The notes under the pieces: generated by a model | What the model was told of the DNA's origin: nothing | Databases searched by the model: none | Seen by the model: the letters and a program-made list of their open reading frames with translations, nothing else | Assembly (NCBI GenBank): GCA_910585645.1 | Contig: CAJUFP010000058.1 | Span: forward strand, 1 to 29,993 | DNA from: an uncultured Hungatella sp. | GTDB lineage: Bacteria > Bacillota > Clostridia > Lachnospirales > Lachnospiraceae | Direction of reading: 5' to 3' | DNA length: 29,993 bases | Part shown: piece after piece, positions 15,801 to 22,362 of the stretch | How the letters are laid out: each line of letters opens with the position of its first letter | How positions within the stretch are numbered: position 1 is the stretch's first letter | Made by a program: the position numbers and the translations under genes

Positions 15801-16277
15801 ATCATCACGGGGAAGGTGACAAAGATAACCAGAACCAATCAGATGATGGCGTTTATCACCATCGAGGATCTGGCAGGCTCTGTGGAGGTTCTGGTGTTTC
15901 CCAGGGACTATGAGAAGAACCGGGAGATTCTGGTGGAGGAGTCTAAGGTGTTTGTATCAGGCCGGGTGTCCATCGGGGAGGACCCGGTGGGGAAGCTGAT
16001 CTGCGAGCGGGTGACGCCTTTTGAGCGCCTGCCGAAACAGCTGTGGCTGCAGTTTGAGGACAAGGCGGCTTATGATAAGGCTGTGGGGCCGGTGATGGAG
16101 TGTTTAAAGGGCAGCGAGGGCCATGACCAGGTGGTTATCTGGCTGTCAAAGGAGCGGGCAAAGAAGATTTTGCCTGCCAACTGGAATGTGAGCTGCGACG
16201 AAGTTCTTTTGGAAACGCTTACAAAAATTCTGGGTGAAAAAAATGTCAGAGCCGTACAAAAAGGGTTGAAAGTCTAA
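12810..16277 (+). CDS. dnaE: DNA polymerase III alpha subunit, DnaE
   Basis: The 1155-residue protein is a C-family replicative polymerase. The N-terminal PHP domain begins FTHLHVHTEYSLLDGSC. The palm contains GPGRGSAAGS and PDIDIDF (about residues 394-401) with the catalytic Asp pair. Further conserved parts are RHTSMHAAGVVIS, FLGLRTLTVI, GVFQLESSGM, YRPGPMDFIP, YQEQVM and FNKSHAACYAVVAYQTAYLK. A helix-hairpin-helix and an OB fold (VTIGGIITGKVTKI) end the protein. The length is normal for DnaE1/DnaE3-type enzymes; Firmicutes usually also have PolC. The ATG at 12810 follows GGAGGAG; an in-frame ATG at 12732 lies in the terminator. It is followed by a structured 203-base gap before pfkA. Confidence 0.96.
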   Translation: MAFTHLHVHTEYSLLDGSCKIRELAARAKELGMDSMAITDHGAMYGVIDFYRAAREEGIKPIIGCEVYVSPGSRFDRETVNGEDRYYHLVLLAENNRGYENLMKIVSKGYIDGFYYKPRVDYEILQTFHEGIICLSACLAGEVQKYLERGLYQQAKEAALRYEGIFGKGNFFLELQDHGIPAQKTVNQALLRLSKDLDIDLVATNDIHYTLAEDAAAHDILLCIQTGKKVADENRMRYEGGQFYCKSEEEMRALFPYAQQALDNTHKIADRCNVEIEFGVTKLPRFDVPDGYDSWGYLNKLCGEGMARRYPEDDGTLKKRLDYELDVIHTMGYVDYFLIVWDFIHFARSHGIMVGPGRGSAAGSIVAYCLEITNIDPIRYNLLFERFLNPERVSMPDIDIDFCYERRQEVIDYVVEKYGKDQVVQIVTFGTLAARGVVRDVGRVLDLPFAKCDAVAKMIPKDLGITLEKALKISPDLKKAYGEDQDVKYLIDMSMRLEGLPRHTSMHAAGVVISRTAVDNYVPLSRAQDGTITTQFTMTTLEELGLLKMDFLGLRTLTVIQDAVEQVKKGRGIELDIDAIDFNDKKVLDSIGTGKDDGVFQLESSGMKSFMKELKPQNLEDIIAGISLYRPGPMDFIPKYLKGKNQQASVTYDCPQLEPILNSTYGCIVYQEQVMQIVRDLAGYTLGRSDLVRRAMSKKKASVMEKERKNFVYGNEEEGVKGCVNNGIDEKTANHIFDEMTDFASYAFNKSHAACYAVVAYQTAYLKYYYPREFMAALMTSVIDNGNKSAEYILTCRQMGIPILPPDINEGVSGFSVSGDAIRYGLSAIKSVGRSVVESIVAERTANGPFRTMDDFVERMGGKEVNRRTLENFIKAGALDSLPGKRRQKVMVASDMLDQKSKDRKNTMEGQMSLFDLVSEEEKRNFQITFPDVEEFRKEELLAFEKETLGIYVSGHPLEAFESLWRSCVTAVSSDFVVDEETERAKAEDNSRVTIGGIITGKVTKITRTNQMMAFITIEDLAGSVEVLVFPRDYEKNREILVEESKVFVSGRVSIGEDPVGKLICERVTPFERLPKQLWLQFEDKAAYDKAVGPVMECLKGSEGHDQVVIWLSKERAKKILPANWNVSCDEVLLETLTKILGEKNVRAVQKGLKV

Positions 16278-16480
16278 GGAAATTGAATTAAAATAGGCAT
16301 AGTACGAGGTGTTGTGGTTCATGGTTTGGGGACCATGACTGCGAGGGGGATTCGTAGGTTTATTCATTAAAAAATTATGTAGCACCGCGGCTGCGGAAAG
16401 CAGGCGCTGGAGCTGCCTGGATTGACAAAAGGCAGCGCCGGGCATGGCTGCGGGACGTTTACAACTCAGGAGGTAAGAAG
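16278..16480 (+). other. Structured gap before pfkA
   Basis: No gene fits in this 203-base gap. It contains a hairpin CATGGT-TTGGGG-ACCATG near 16320. It also has two competing stems that share a 3' arm: GGCGCTG (16403-16409) with CAGCGCC (16433-16439), and GCTGCCT (16412-16418) with AGGCAGC (16430-16436). No clear promoter with both boxes was found, and no T-run follows either stem. The pfkA ribosome site lies about 30 bases after the second stem. Confidence 0.5.
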
Positions 16481-17455
16481 ATGGCAAAGACAGTGAAGAC
16501 AATAGGCGTATTAACCAGCGGCGGCGATGCACCTGGCATGAATGCGGCGATCCGGGCTGTAGTACGCGCGGCGATCGCCAAGGGAATGAAGGTCAAGGGG
16601 ATCATGCGGGGATACGCGGGGCTTCTCCAGGAGGAGATTATTGATATGGAGAGCACCAGCGTGTCGGATACCATTAACCGGGGCGGCACCATCCTTTACA
16701 CTGCCAGATGTACGGAGTTTACCACAGCGGAAGGCCAGCAGCAGGGGGCGGAGATCTGTCATAAGCACGGGATTGACGGCATCGTGGTCATTGGCGGCGA
16801 CGGCTCTTTCAGAGGGGCTGGCAAGCTGTCGGCTTTGGGCGTAAATACCATCGGCGTTCCCGGAACCATTGACCTGGATATTGCCTGTACGGATTACACC
16901 ATCGGTTTTGACACGGCGGTGAATACGGCTATGGACGCCATTGACAAGGTGCGGGATACGTCCACTTCCCATGAGCGGTGCAGCATCATCGAGGTTATGG
17001 GGCGGCACGCCGGATATATCGCGCTGTGGTGCGGCATTGCCAACGGCGCGGAGGACATTCTTCTGCCGGAGCGGTATGACGGCAATGAGCAGCTGCTGAT
17101 CAACCGCATCATTGACAACCGGAAGAGGGGCAAAAAGCATAATATCATCATCAACGCGGAGGGCATCGGCCACTCGGCTTCCATGGCCCGCAGGATTGAG
17201 GCAGCTACCGGCATTGAGACAAGGGCCACGATCCTGGGTCACATGCAGAGGGGCGGTACGCCTACCTGTAAGGACCGGGTGTATGCCACGATCATGGGGG
17301 CTAAGGCGGTGGAGCTTTTAGCCAGCGGCAAGAGCAACCGGGTGATGGCTTACAAGCACGGCGATTATGTGGACTTTGATATCCAGGAGGCTTTGGCTAT
17401 GACCAAGGATATTCCGGAGGATCAGTATGATATCAGCAAGATGATGAGCAGATAG
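16481..17455 (+). CDS. pfkA: ATP-dependent 6-phosphofructokinase
   Basis: The 324-residue cytoplasmic enzyme phosphorylates fructose 6-phosphate, committing sugar to glycolysis. Conserved parts are IGVLTSGGDAPGMNAAIR (ATP site and the allosteric Arg region), IGGDGSFRGA, the catalytic PGTIDLDI with the proton-acceptor Asp, DTSTSHERCSIIEVMGRHAG and LGHMQRGG. The motif reads TIDLD rather than the textbook TIDND; both Asp are kept. GDG in the ATP-binding motif suggests ATP rather than pyrophosphate as donor. CAGGAGG precedes the ATG. It has its own terminator at 17514, so it is probably transcribed alone or with dnaE by read-through. Confidence 0.95.
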   Translation: MAKTVKTIGVLTSGGDAPGMNAAIRAVVRAAIAKGMKVKGIMRGYAGLLQEEIIDMESTSVSDTINRGGTILYTARCTEFTTAEGQQQGAEICHKHGIDGIVVIGGDGSFRGAGKLSALGVNTIGVPGTIDLDIACTDYTIGFDTAVNTAMDAIDKVRDTSTSHERCSIIEVMGRHAGYIALWCGIANGAEDILLPERYDGNEQLLINRIIDNRKRGKKHNIIINAEGIGHSASMARRIEAATGIETRATILGHMQRGGTPTCKDRVYATIMGAKAVELLASGKSNRVMAYKHGDYVDFDIQEALAMTKDIPEDQYDISKMMSR

Positions 17456-17513
17456 GAAGGATTTCCACAGGCAAAGGGAATCGGATAGATCAGTCAGAGG
17501 AAGGCTCCGCTTG

Positions 17514-17535
17514 GAAAGGCAGGGGCCTTTCTTTT
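17514..17535 (+). terminator. Terminator after pfkA
   Basis: GAAAGG (17514-17519) pairs with CCTTTC (17526-17531) around a short loop, followed by TTTT. It lies about 58 bases after the pfkA stop and just before the ribosome site of the next gene. Confidence 0.65.
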
Positions 17536-17558
17536 GGGTTGGAAGGAGGGACGGATTT

Positions 17559-17900
17559 ATGGATATCGGCATGGAGGAGCGGATGGTGCTCTGCGGAGCC
17601 AGCTCCTATGAGCAGAAGTTTTATTTTAACGAGAGATTTTCGGCGCTGCCGGAGAGCATCCGGCAGGAACTTCAGGTTCTGTGCGTGCTGTACACGGAGG
17701 ATGTGGGCGGCGTTTTGACCATGGAGTTTGACAAGGAGGGAAATCTCCGGTTTCGGGTGACGGCGGATGAGGGGGATTATCTGTTTGACGAGATCGGCAG
17801 TGTGCTGAAGATCAAGCAGTATCAGATGGAGAAGCGGGAGCTTTTAGAGTCTCTGGAGCTGTTTTACCGGGTGTTTTTTATGGGGCAGCAGATAGAGTGA
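17559..17900 (+). CDS. Conserved 113-residue protein, unknown function
   Basis: The protein is cytoplasmic in character, without signal peptide or membrane segment. It reads as an alpha-beta domain: an N-terminal helix region with SYEQKFYFNERFSALP and then IRQELQVLCVLYTEDVGGVL. A strand pair follows (LTMEFDKEGNLRFRVTADEG), and a C-terminal helix (KREELLESLELFYRVFF region) ends it. It resembles the Lachnospiraceae family I recall as DUF6145, but this is from memory and unverified. GGAAGGAGGG precedes the ATG at 17559; an earlier in-frame start at 17511 lies in the pfkA terminator. dusB follows 100 bases later. Confidence 0.7.
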   Translation: MDIGMEERMVLCGASSYEQKFYFNERFSALPESIRQELQVLCVLYTEDVGGVLTMEFDKEGNLRFRVTADEGDYLFDEIGSVLKIKQYQMEKRELLESLELFYRVFFMGQQIE

Positions 17901-18000
17901 GAATGGATGAGGGATGGAAGGATGTCAGGGCAGCGAGTTTGACGAGGATTTTGAGCGAGGTTTGTAAGAGTAAGAGACGGGAAGAGGGGAGGAGACTGTA

Positions 18001-18966
18001 TTGAAGACATTGAGGATCGGAGGCGTGGAGCTTGAAAATCCTTTTCTTTTGGCGCCTATGGCCGGGGTGACGGACAGGCCTTTTCGGGTTCTGTGCAGGG
18101 AGCAGGGGTGCGGTCTGGCCTACACGGAGATGGTCAGCGCCAAGGCGATCCTATATAAGAACCGGAATACAAAGACCCTGATGGAGGTGAGGGAGGAGGA
18201 GGGGCCAGTGGCTCTCCAGCTGTTTGGCTCAGACCCGGATATCGTAAGCGAGATGGCAGCCCAGGCAGAGGACGGTCCTTACGCGTGGATTGACCTTAAT
18301 ATGGGCTGCCCTGTGCCTAAGGTGGTGAATAATGGGGAGGGATCGGCTTTGATGAAGGATCCCCGGCTAGTGGAGCGGATTTTGACGGCCATGGTCAGGA
18401 AGACGCGAAAGCCGGTGACCATTAAGATCCGCAAAGGGTTTGATGATTCTAAAGTCAATGCGGTGGAGATCGCCAGGATCGGGGAAGCCTGCGGCGTGTC
18501 TGCCGTGGCGGTCCACGGGCGCACCAGGCAGCAGTTTTACAGCGGGAAGGCGGACTGGGATATTATACGGCAGGTGAAGGAGGCTGTGGGGATCCCGGTT
18601 ATTGGAAATGGGGATGTGTTTACAGCCGCGGACGGGATGCGGCTGATGGAGGAGACCGGGTGCGATGGAATTATGGTGGCCAGAGGGGCTAAGGGGAATC
18701 CGTGGATCTTTTCGGAGCTGGTTCATCTTTTTAAGACAGGCAGGACGCTTCCCGGGCCGTCTGTGGATCAGGTGCGGGAGGGGATCCTGCGGCATCTGGA
18801 TATGCAGGTGGCGTATCAGGGGGAGTATCTGGGGATGCGGGAGATGCGCAAGCATATTTCCTGGTATACGGCCGGGCTGGCTCATTCGGCGGTTTTGAGA
18901 AATGAGGTGAATCAGGCGGAGAGTTATGAGAGATTGAGGGAGTTGGTGACGGAGAGGGTGAGGTGA
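18001..18966 (+). CDS. dusB: tRNA-dihydrouridine synthase, DusB type
   Basis: The 321-residue flavoenzyme reduces uridine to dihydrouridine in the D-loop of tRNA. The TIM barrel begins LENPFLLAPMAGVTDRPFR. Other signature parts are MVSAKAI, ALQLFGSDP, DLNMGCPVPKVV (the catalytic Cys sits in MGCP), VTIKIRKGF, VAVHGRTRQQFY, PVIGNGDV and VARGAKGNPWIF. The start is a TTG at 18001, placed 8 bases after GGGAGGAG; no ATG would keep the conserved N-terminus. It is the last gene with core-like GC content. The following sequence is clearly more AT-rich and accessory. Confidence 0.93.
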   Translation: MKTLRIGGVELENPFLLAPMAGVTDRPFRVLCREQGCGLAYTEMVSAKAILYKNRNTKTLMEVREEEGPVALQLFGSDPDIVSEMAAQAEDGPYAWIDLNMGCPVPKVVNNGEGSALMKDPRLVERILTAMVRKTRKPVTIKIRKGFDDSKVNAVEIARIGEACGVSAVAVHGRTRQQFYSGKADWDIIRQVKEAVGIPVIGNGDVFTAADGMRLMEETGCDGIMVARGAKGNPWIFSELVHLFKTGRTLPGPSVDQVREGILRHLDMQVAYQGEYLGMREMRKHISWYTAGLAHSAVLRNEVNQAESYERLRELVTERVR

Positions 18967-19015
18967 TATTGACAATTTTCAACATACTGACAGGTTTTGA
19001 GAAAATACTGCCCCC

Positions 19016-19045
19016 TTGGCACACAGAAAAAATCTGGCTTATGAT
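19016..19045 (+). promoter_or_regulatory. Promoter of the 19066 gene
   Basis: TTGGCA (19016-19021) and TATGAT (19040-19045) are separated by 18 bases. The -10 box lies 20 bases before the start codon, so the leader would be very short (about 14 bases) but still holds GAGAGGTGG partly upstream of the start. This makes the assignment moderate only. Confidence 0.5.
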
Positions 19046-19065
19046 ATGGGAGAGGTGGAAGCGAT

Positions 19066-19407
19066 ATGTACAAATTTGCCATCAAGAATAAAGTATACCA
19101 TGATAAGACCGTAGCCTGGCTTTTTTTTGACGAAGAAAAGAAAGAATATGAGATCAGGGTGCCGGAGGATACCAAAAGTAATGAAGCGCCGCTGATTATT
19201 GCCGCCTTTATTGAGAAGAATCAGAGAGTGATCGGCAAAGAATGGAGCCTTCGCTGGGTGCGTGAGAGGGTGATTCCGCCGGATAGACAGAATATTGGAC
19301 AGATCCTAAGAGAAAATAACATGAAGTTTTATGATGAATTTCCGTTATTGGTGAGCAATCAGGGAAGAAGCTGTCAGGATGAGTGCTATTTGGTGCGGGA
19401 GTCATAG
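19066..19407 (+). CDS. Hypothetical protein, 113 residues
   Basis: The protein was not recognised. It starts MYKFAIKNKVYHDKTVAWLF and contains a charged strand-rich first half and a helical part (LIIAAFIEKNQRVIGKEWS). A Cys pair lies near the C-terminus (CQDEC). There is no signal peptide or membrane segment. The ribosome site GAGAGGTGG precedes the ATG. It is the first gene after dusB on the AT-rich side. Its stop abuts the truncated duplicate of the downstream Rpn-like gene, so the duplication junction lies at or just after its 3' end, and its original downstream neighbour may be lost. Confidence 0.6.
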   Translation: MYKFAIKNKVYHDKTVAWLFFDEEKKEYEIRVPEDTKSNEAPLIIAAFIEKNQRVIGKEWSLRWVRERVIPPDRQNIGQILRENNMKFYDEFPLLVSNQGRSCQDECYLVRES

Positions 19408-19789
19408 AAAAAGGTAAGTTTAGGAATCTTTTGGAATGTAGATAAATTAAAAGAAAAGGGTGATAAAGAGCTTGCGGACGCTGTTTTGGAGGTTAGTATT
19501 CGAGCCAATCAGCAGATAGTAGAAGAACTGAGAGGTGAAGAAATCATGTGTCAGGCATTATTGGAAATCATGGGGCCGGAAATTAATAAGATTGTAGACG
19601 AGGTAACAAAAAGGGCCAAAGAAGAGACGGAAGATGAGACACGAAAAGAAGATATAGAATCTGTAGTTAGATGTTAAAATCAGGTAAATTTTCAATTGAC
19701 GAAATTAAGGAATATATGCCAAGATTGTCCATTAACGAAATTCAAGAGATTGAGAATAAATTAGTTCGCATTTAAAAAATTATGAAGAT
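19408..19789 (+). pseudogene. Truncated copy of Rpn-like nuclease gene
   Basis: From about 19408 this stretch matches 21855-22267 at high identity, but the nuclease-domain part (the first ~175 codons of the intact gene) is absent. The shared part begins TTTAGGAATCTT and contains GACGCTGTTTTGGAGG. The copy has lost one base near TGTAGATAAATT (TGTATAGATAAATT in the intact gene), lacks most of the Lys/Glu repeat segment, and changes frame again near TTAGATGTTAAAATC. A residual frame of 63 codons (19486-19677) is not a plausible gene. The duplication continues past the stop through the terminator to about 19870. Confidence 0.88.
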
Positions 19790-19811
19790 TCGAAATTCTT
19801 TAATTTTATTT

Positions 19812-19837
19812 GCGCTCTGTTTTTACAGAGCGCTTTT
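19812..19837 (+). terminator. Terminator of truncated Rpn-like copy
   Basis: GCGCTCTGT (19812-19820) pairs with ACAGAGCGC (19825-19833) around TTTT, followed by TTTTATATATTTTTAT. It is the same hairpin as at 22305-22326 and was copied with the gene fragment. After it, AGGAAGAATGGTTATGAAT resembles the start of the gene at 22363, but the frame ends after 18 codons. Confidence 0.88.
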
Positions 19838-19952
19838 ATATATTTTTATGAGAAAAGGAAGAATGGTTATGAATACCTGGGTTTTTAAACGATATAGGGC
19901 GTTTATGGGAGCCGCCTGATACGTCTCTCCGATGAACATTGGATAACTTAAG

Positions 19953-20264
19953 TTAAGATTTTGCCAAACGCTCTGCAAGCTCCACCACAAAAAGCAGATC
20001 GCGTTCTGAAAGCTGCCGGGCACTGCTATCTAACTTGGTGAGCAGGATGCCTTTATCAGTGCTGTCATCAAAGAAGTTCTGTGGGGTGATTTCAAGATAG
20101 TCGCAAATTGCGAGAAATTCCGTCATAGAGGGCAGAGTTCTCCCACTGGTAATCCCATGGATATAGCTTTTGGCATGTCCCAATGCCTGGCTCATTTGAT
20201 GTTCAGAAATATTCTTCTGTATTCTTAGCTGGGTAATGCGTTCCCTAATAAAATTTGCGTCCAT
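19953..20264 (-). CDS. XRE-family helix-turn-helix regulator
   Basis: The 103-residue protein has an N-terminal HTH_3 domain of the lambda Cro/C1 type (about residues 5-65). It covers IRERITQLRIQKNISEHQMS, then the recognition helix region AKSYIHGITSGRTLPSM, and FLAICDYLEITPQNFFDD. The C-terminal third (LSERDLLFVVELAERLAKS) is helical and may dimerise. AGGAG lies 7 bases before the ATG on the reverse strand. The upstream region contains matching arms CTAATAATAG and CTATTATTAT, likely its own operator, and a forward promoter for the next gene. It is probably an autoregulator that also controls the divergent gene at 20471; this is inferred from layout. Confidence 0.85.
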   Translation of the reverse strand: MDANFIRERITQLRIQKNISEHQMSQALGHAKSYIHGITSGRTLPSMTEFLAICDYLEITPQNFFDDSTDKGILLTKLDSSARQLSERDLLFVVELAERLAKS

Positions 20265-20281
20265 ATCATCACTCCTATCTA

Positions 20282-20369
20282 CTAATAATAGGGGATTTTG
20301 AGAAAAAATAGGATTTTTAAAACGTCTATTATTATCAATATTGAAGTTTTTATACTTCTATTGTAAAAT
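20282..20369 (+). promoter_or_regulatory. Promoter and likely operators between XRE gene and 20471 gene
   Basis: A strong forward promoter has TTGAAG (20341-20346), 17 bases, and TAAAAT (20364-20369). The spacer includes the palindrome GAAGT-TTTTAT-ACTTC, and near-matching arms CTAATAATAG (20282-20291) and CTATTATTAT (20326-20335) lie toward the XRE gene. These are fitting binding sites for the XRE protein. No equally good reverse-strand promoter was found. The leader to 20471 is about 95 bases. Confidence 0.6.
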
Positions 20370-20470
20370 ATACTTTGAATGAAGGGTTTTAGAGAGCCAG
20401 ATGATATTTAACATGCTCATAGAGTGTGTGATAAATTTGATGCAGAAGACTATATGGGAGGGGATATAAG

Positions 20471-20758
20471 ATGGAAAAGGATATTTTAGAAGAGCTGATG
20501 CCGTTTGTGAGCGAGCGATTAGGTAGAGTTTTCCAACGAAGTGAGGATTATAAGCAGACTATAGAGAAAGAGAATGAGATATATGAGCAGTTGAGGGAGG
20601 GACTTACGATACCACAGGAAAACCAGTTGACGGAATATTTTATGGCAGTGAAGGTTACAGAGGGAATCGGTGAAAAGCTGGCATATAAGCAGGGAATAAA
20701 GGATGTAATTTCTATATGCGCTTCTGCTATCTGCAAAGAGGATAAGGGGAAGAAATAG
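20471..20758 (+). CDS. Small hypothetical protein, 95 residues
   Basis: The protein is acidic and largely helical, starting MEKDILEELMPFVSERLGRV. A central helix is rich in Lys/Glu (QTIEKENEIYEQLREG), and a C-terminal part contains GIGEKLAYKQGIKDVISICA. No signal peptide or membrane segment is seen. GGGAGGGGAT precedes the ATG. It is divergent from the XRE regulator and expressed from the promoter at 20341-20369. Short helical proteins of this general type are frequent beside XRE genes in Lachnospiraceae, but no family or function is assigned. Confidence 0.65.
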   Translation: MEKDILEELMPFVSERLGRVFQRSEDYKQTIEKENEIYEQLREGLTIPQENQLTEYFMAVKVTEGIGEKLAYKQGIKDVISICASAICKEDKGKK

Positions 20759-20884
20759 TGAAAGTTCAGTTCGATGCATGGAATTCTTGCGATATTGTTA
20801 AAAGCGAAATTTGCAAAAATCCGAATCAAGCAATCAATTTCCTAATGAAATTAAGGAGAATCATGTATATAAAGGAATCCAAAA

Positions 20885-20910
20885 GCCCCAAGGCTATAAA
20901 ACCTTGGGGC
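20885..20910. terminator. Hairpin after the 20471 gene
   Basis: GCCCCAAGG (20885-20893) pairs perfectly with CCTTGGGGC (20902-20910). On the forward strand it is followed by A residues; on the reverse strand it is followed by TTTTGG. It is therefore a better terminator for reverse transcription, although no reverse gene ends here. It may be a remnant of a lost gene. Confidence 0.45.
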
Positions 20911-21274
20911 AAAAAATATGGCAATAATAAAGATGGATAAAATAACTACAAGTCTTCAAAACCCTGCCTTTACCGGCCTTTTACCCCAATCACTTATCCA
21001 AACTCTTCATCGTGGGGAACTATGACACATCTATTTTACGATTCTATGTAAATATTCATATCCATATTTTTACGCAATGTCTGTTCCATTCATTATACAT
21101 AATTCTTCTAATATGTTTATAAAGAATGTAGGTTTTGGCGTAATGATTGGCGTAAATTGGCGTAAGATCTGAGTATTATGATGCGGATAGTTATGTTGGA
21201 CAGAGAGGGGATGTATGAGCCGGATAGAGTGCATGATTGTAAAGGGGACAATTTCTCGGTGAATAACGATATGG
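20911..21274. other. AT-rich gap with three GGCGTAA repeats
   Basis: No gene is supported in these 364 bases. Three direct copies of GGCGTAA lie at 21137-21143, 21149-21155 and 21159-21165. Read on the reverse strand they encode a short tail of the type seen at the C-termini of some tyrosine integrases (QFTPIITPK), but no recombinase domain remains. A 36-codon forward frame (21178-21288) without ribosome site was seen and not called. Confidence 0.4.
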
Positions 21275-21302
21275 TTGAAAAATCGTAAAAATATGCTATA
21301 AT
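21275..21302 (+). promoter_or_regulatory. Promoter of Rpn-like nuclease gene
   Basis: TTGAAA (21275-21280) and a perfect TATAAT (21297-21302) are separated by 16 bases. The -10 box lies 25 bases before the start codon, with AGAAAGGGGC as ribosome site between them. Confidence 0.75.
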
Positions 21303-21327
21303 ATGAGTAATAAGAAAGGGGCAGCCA

Positions 21328-22269
21328 ATGGATGAAGTAAAGATACAATGGCATTCAGGATTTGTAGCAGCCATGGAATTGGAATTGACCGCAAACAAAA
21401 GGGATTTGCTTTACGAAAGGGAATATAATTTAAACACTAAGCCTTTGGAGATAGACCTTTTAGTTATTAAGAAGGATGGAGGCATACTGATTAAAAACGA
21501 AATAGGGAGGCTATTTCGGGGGCATAATATCTTGGAGTACAAAGCTCCGGAAGATCATCTTAATATTGATACTTTTTACAAAACGATTGCATATGCCTGT
21601 TTGTATAAATCATATGGCAATACTGTGGATGAACGGAAGGCAGATGACATTACCATATCTATAATTCGGGAAGAAAAGCCGGAAAAGCTGATTAAGTATT
21701 TGGAGAGCCGAGGAATTAGAATAACTAACCCGTTCCAGGGAATCTATTATATACAGGAAAGGCATCTGTTTCCTACTCAGATTATTGTAATCAAAGAGTT
21801 AAACAGGGAAATACATACTTGGCTCAAATCTCTGTCTAAGACACTAGAGAAGGACCAGTTTAGGAATCTTCTAGAATGTATAGATAAATTAAAAGAAAAA
21901 GGTGACAAAGAACTTGCGGACGCTGTTTTGGAGGTTAGCATTCGAGCCAATCAGCAGATAGTAGAAGAATTGAGAGGTGAAGAAGTCATGTGTCAGGCAT
22001 TATTGGAAATCATGGAGCCGGAAATTAATAAGATTGTAGACGAGGCAACAAAAAGGGCCAAAGAAGAGGCGGAAAGGGTGAAGAAAGAGGCAGAAGAAGT
22101 GAAAAAGAATGCGGAGAAAGCAAAAAAGGAGACACGGAAAGAAGATATAGAATCTGTAGTTAAGATGTTAAAATCAGGTAGATTTTCAATTGAGGAAATA
22201 AAGGAATATATGCCAAGATTGTCCATTAACGAAATTCAAGAGATTAGGAATGAATTGTTTCCTATTTAG
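21328..22269 (+). CDS. PD-(D/E)XK / Rpn-like nuclease-fold protein
   Basis: The 313-residue protein belongs to a type very common in Lachnospiraceae, often in many copies per genome. The N-terminal half (about 1-175) has a PD-(D/E)XK-like pattern: ELTANKRDLLYEREYN, the Asp in PLEIDLLVIKK and the E-x-K of HNILEYK (the triad Asp...Glu-X-Lys), followed by FYKTIAYACLYKSYG. These features resemble Rpn/YhgA recombination-promoting nucleases; activity is inferred. The C-terminal part has a Lys/Glu-rich coiled coil (about 238-270) and a helical tail ending LSINEIQEIRNELF. The ribosome site and promoter are good. A truncated duplicate of the 3' half lies 2.4 kb upstream. Confidence 0.75.
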   Translation: MDEVKIQWHSGFVAAMELELTANKRDLLYEREYNLNTKPLEIDLLVIKKDGGILIKNEIGRLFRGHNILEYKAPEDHLNIDTFYKTIAYACLYKSYGNTVDERKADDITISIIREEKPEKLIKYLESRGIRITNPFQGIYYIQERHLFPTQIIVIKELNREIHTWLKSLSKTLEKDQFRNLLECIDKLKEKGDKELADAVLEVSIRANQQIVEELRGEEVMCQALLEIMEPEINKIVDEATKRAKEEAERVKKEAEEVKKNAEKAKKETRKEDIESVVKMLKSGRFSIEEIKEYMPRLSINEIQEIRNELFPI

Positions 22270-22304
22270 AAATTATGAAGATTCGAAATTAGTTGATTTT
22301 ATTT

Positions 22305-22332
22305 GCGCTCTGTTTTTACAGAGCGCCTTTTT
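22305..22332 (+). terminator. Terminator of Rpn-like gene
   Basis: GCGCTCTGT pairs with ACAGAGCGC around TTTT (22305-22326), followed by CTTTTTTATG. It is identical in stem and loop to the one at 19812-19833, confirming that the duplicated block included the terminator. Confidence 0.88.
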
Positions 22333-22362
22333 TATGCTTTTATGAGGAAAGGAAGAATGATT

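Noticed and set aside
20758..20940. 60-codon frame with GTG start after the 20471 gene
   Set aside because: It runs through the perfect hairpin at 20885-20910, lacks its own ribosome site and ends in low-complexity Lys/Gly codons.
21178..21288. 36-codon forward frame before the Rpn-like gene
   Set aside because: No ribosome site, and it ends inside the promoter of the next gene. It may be a gene fragment.
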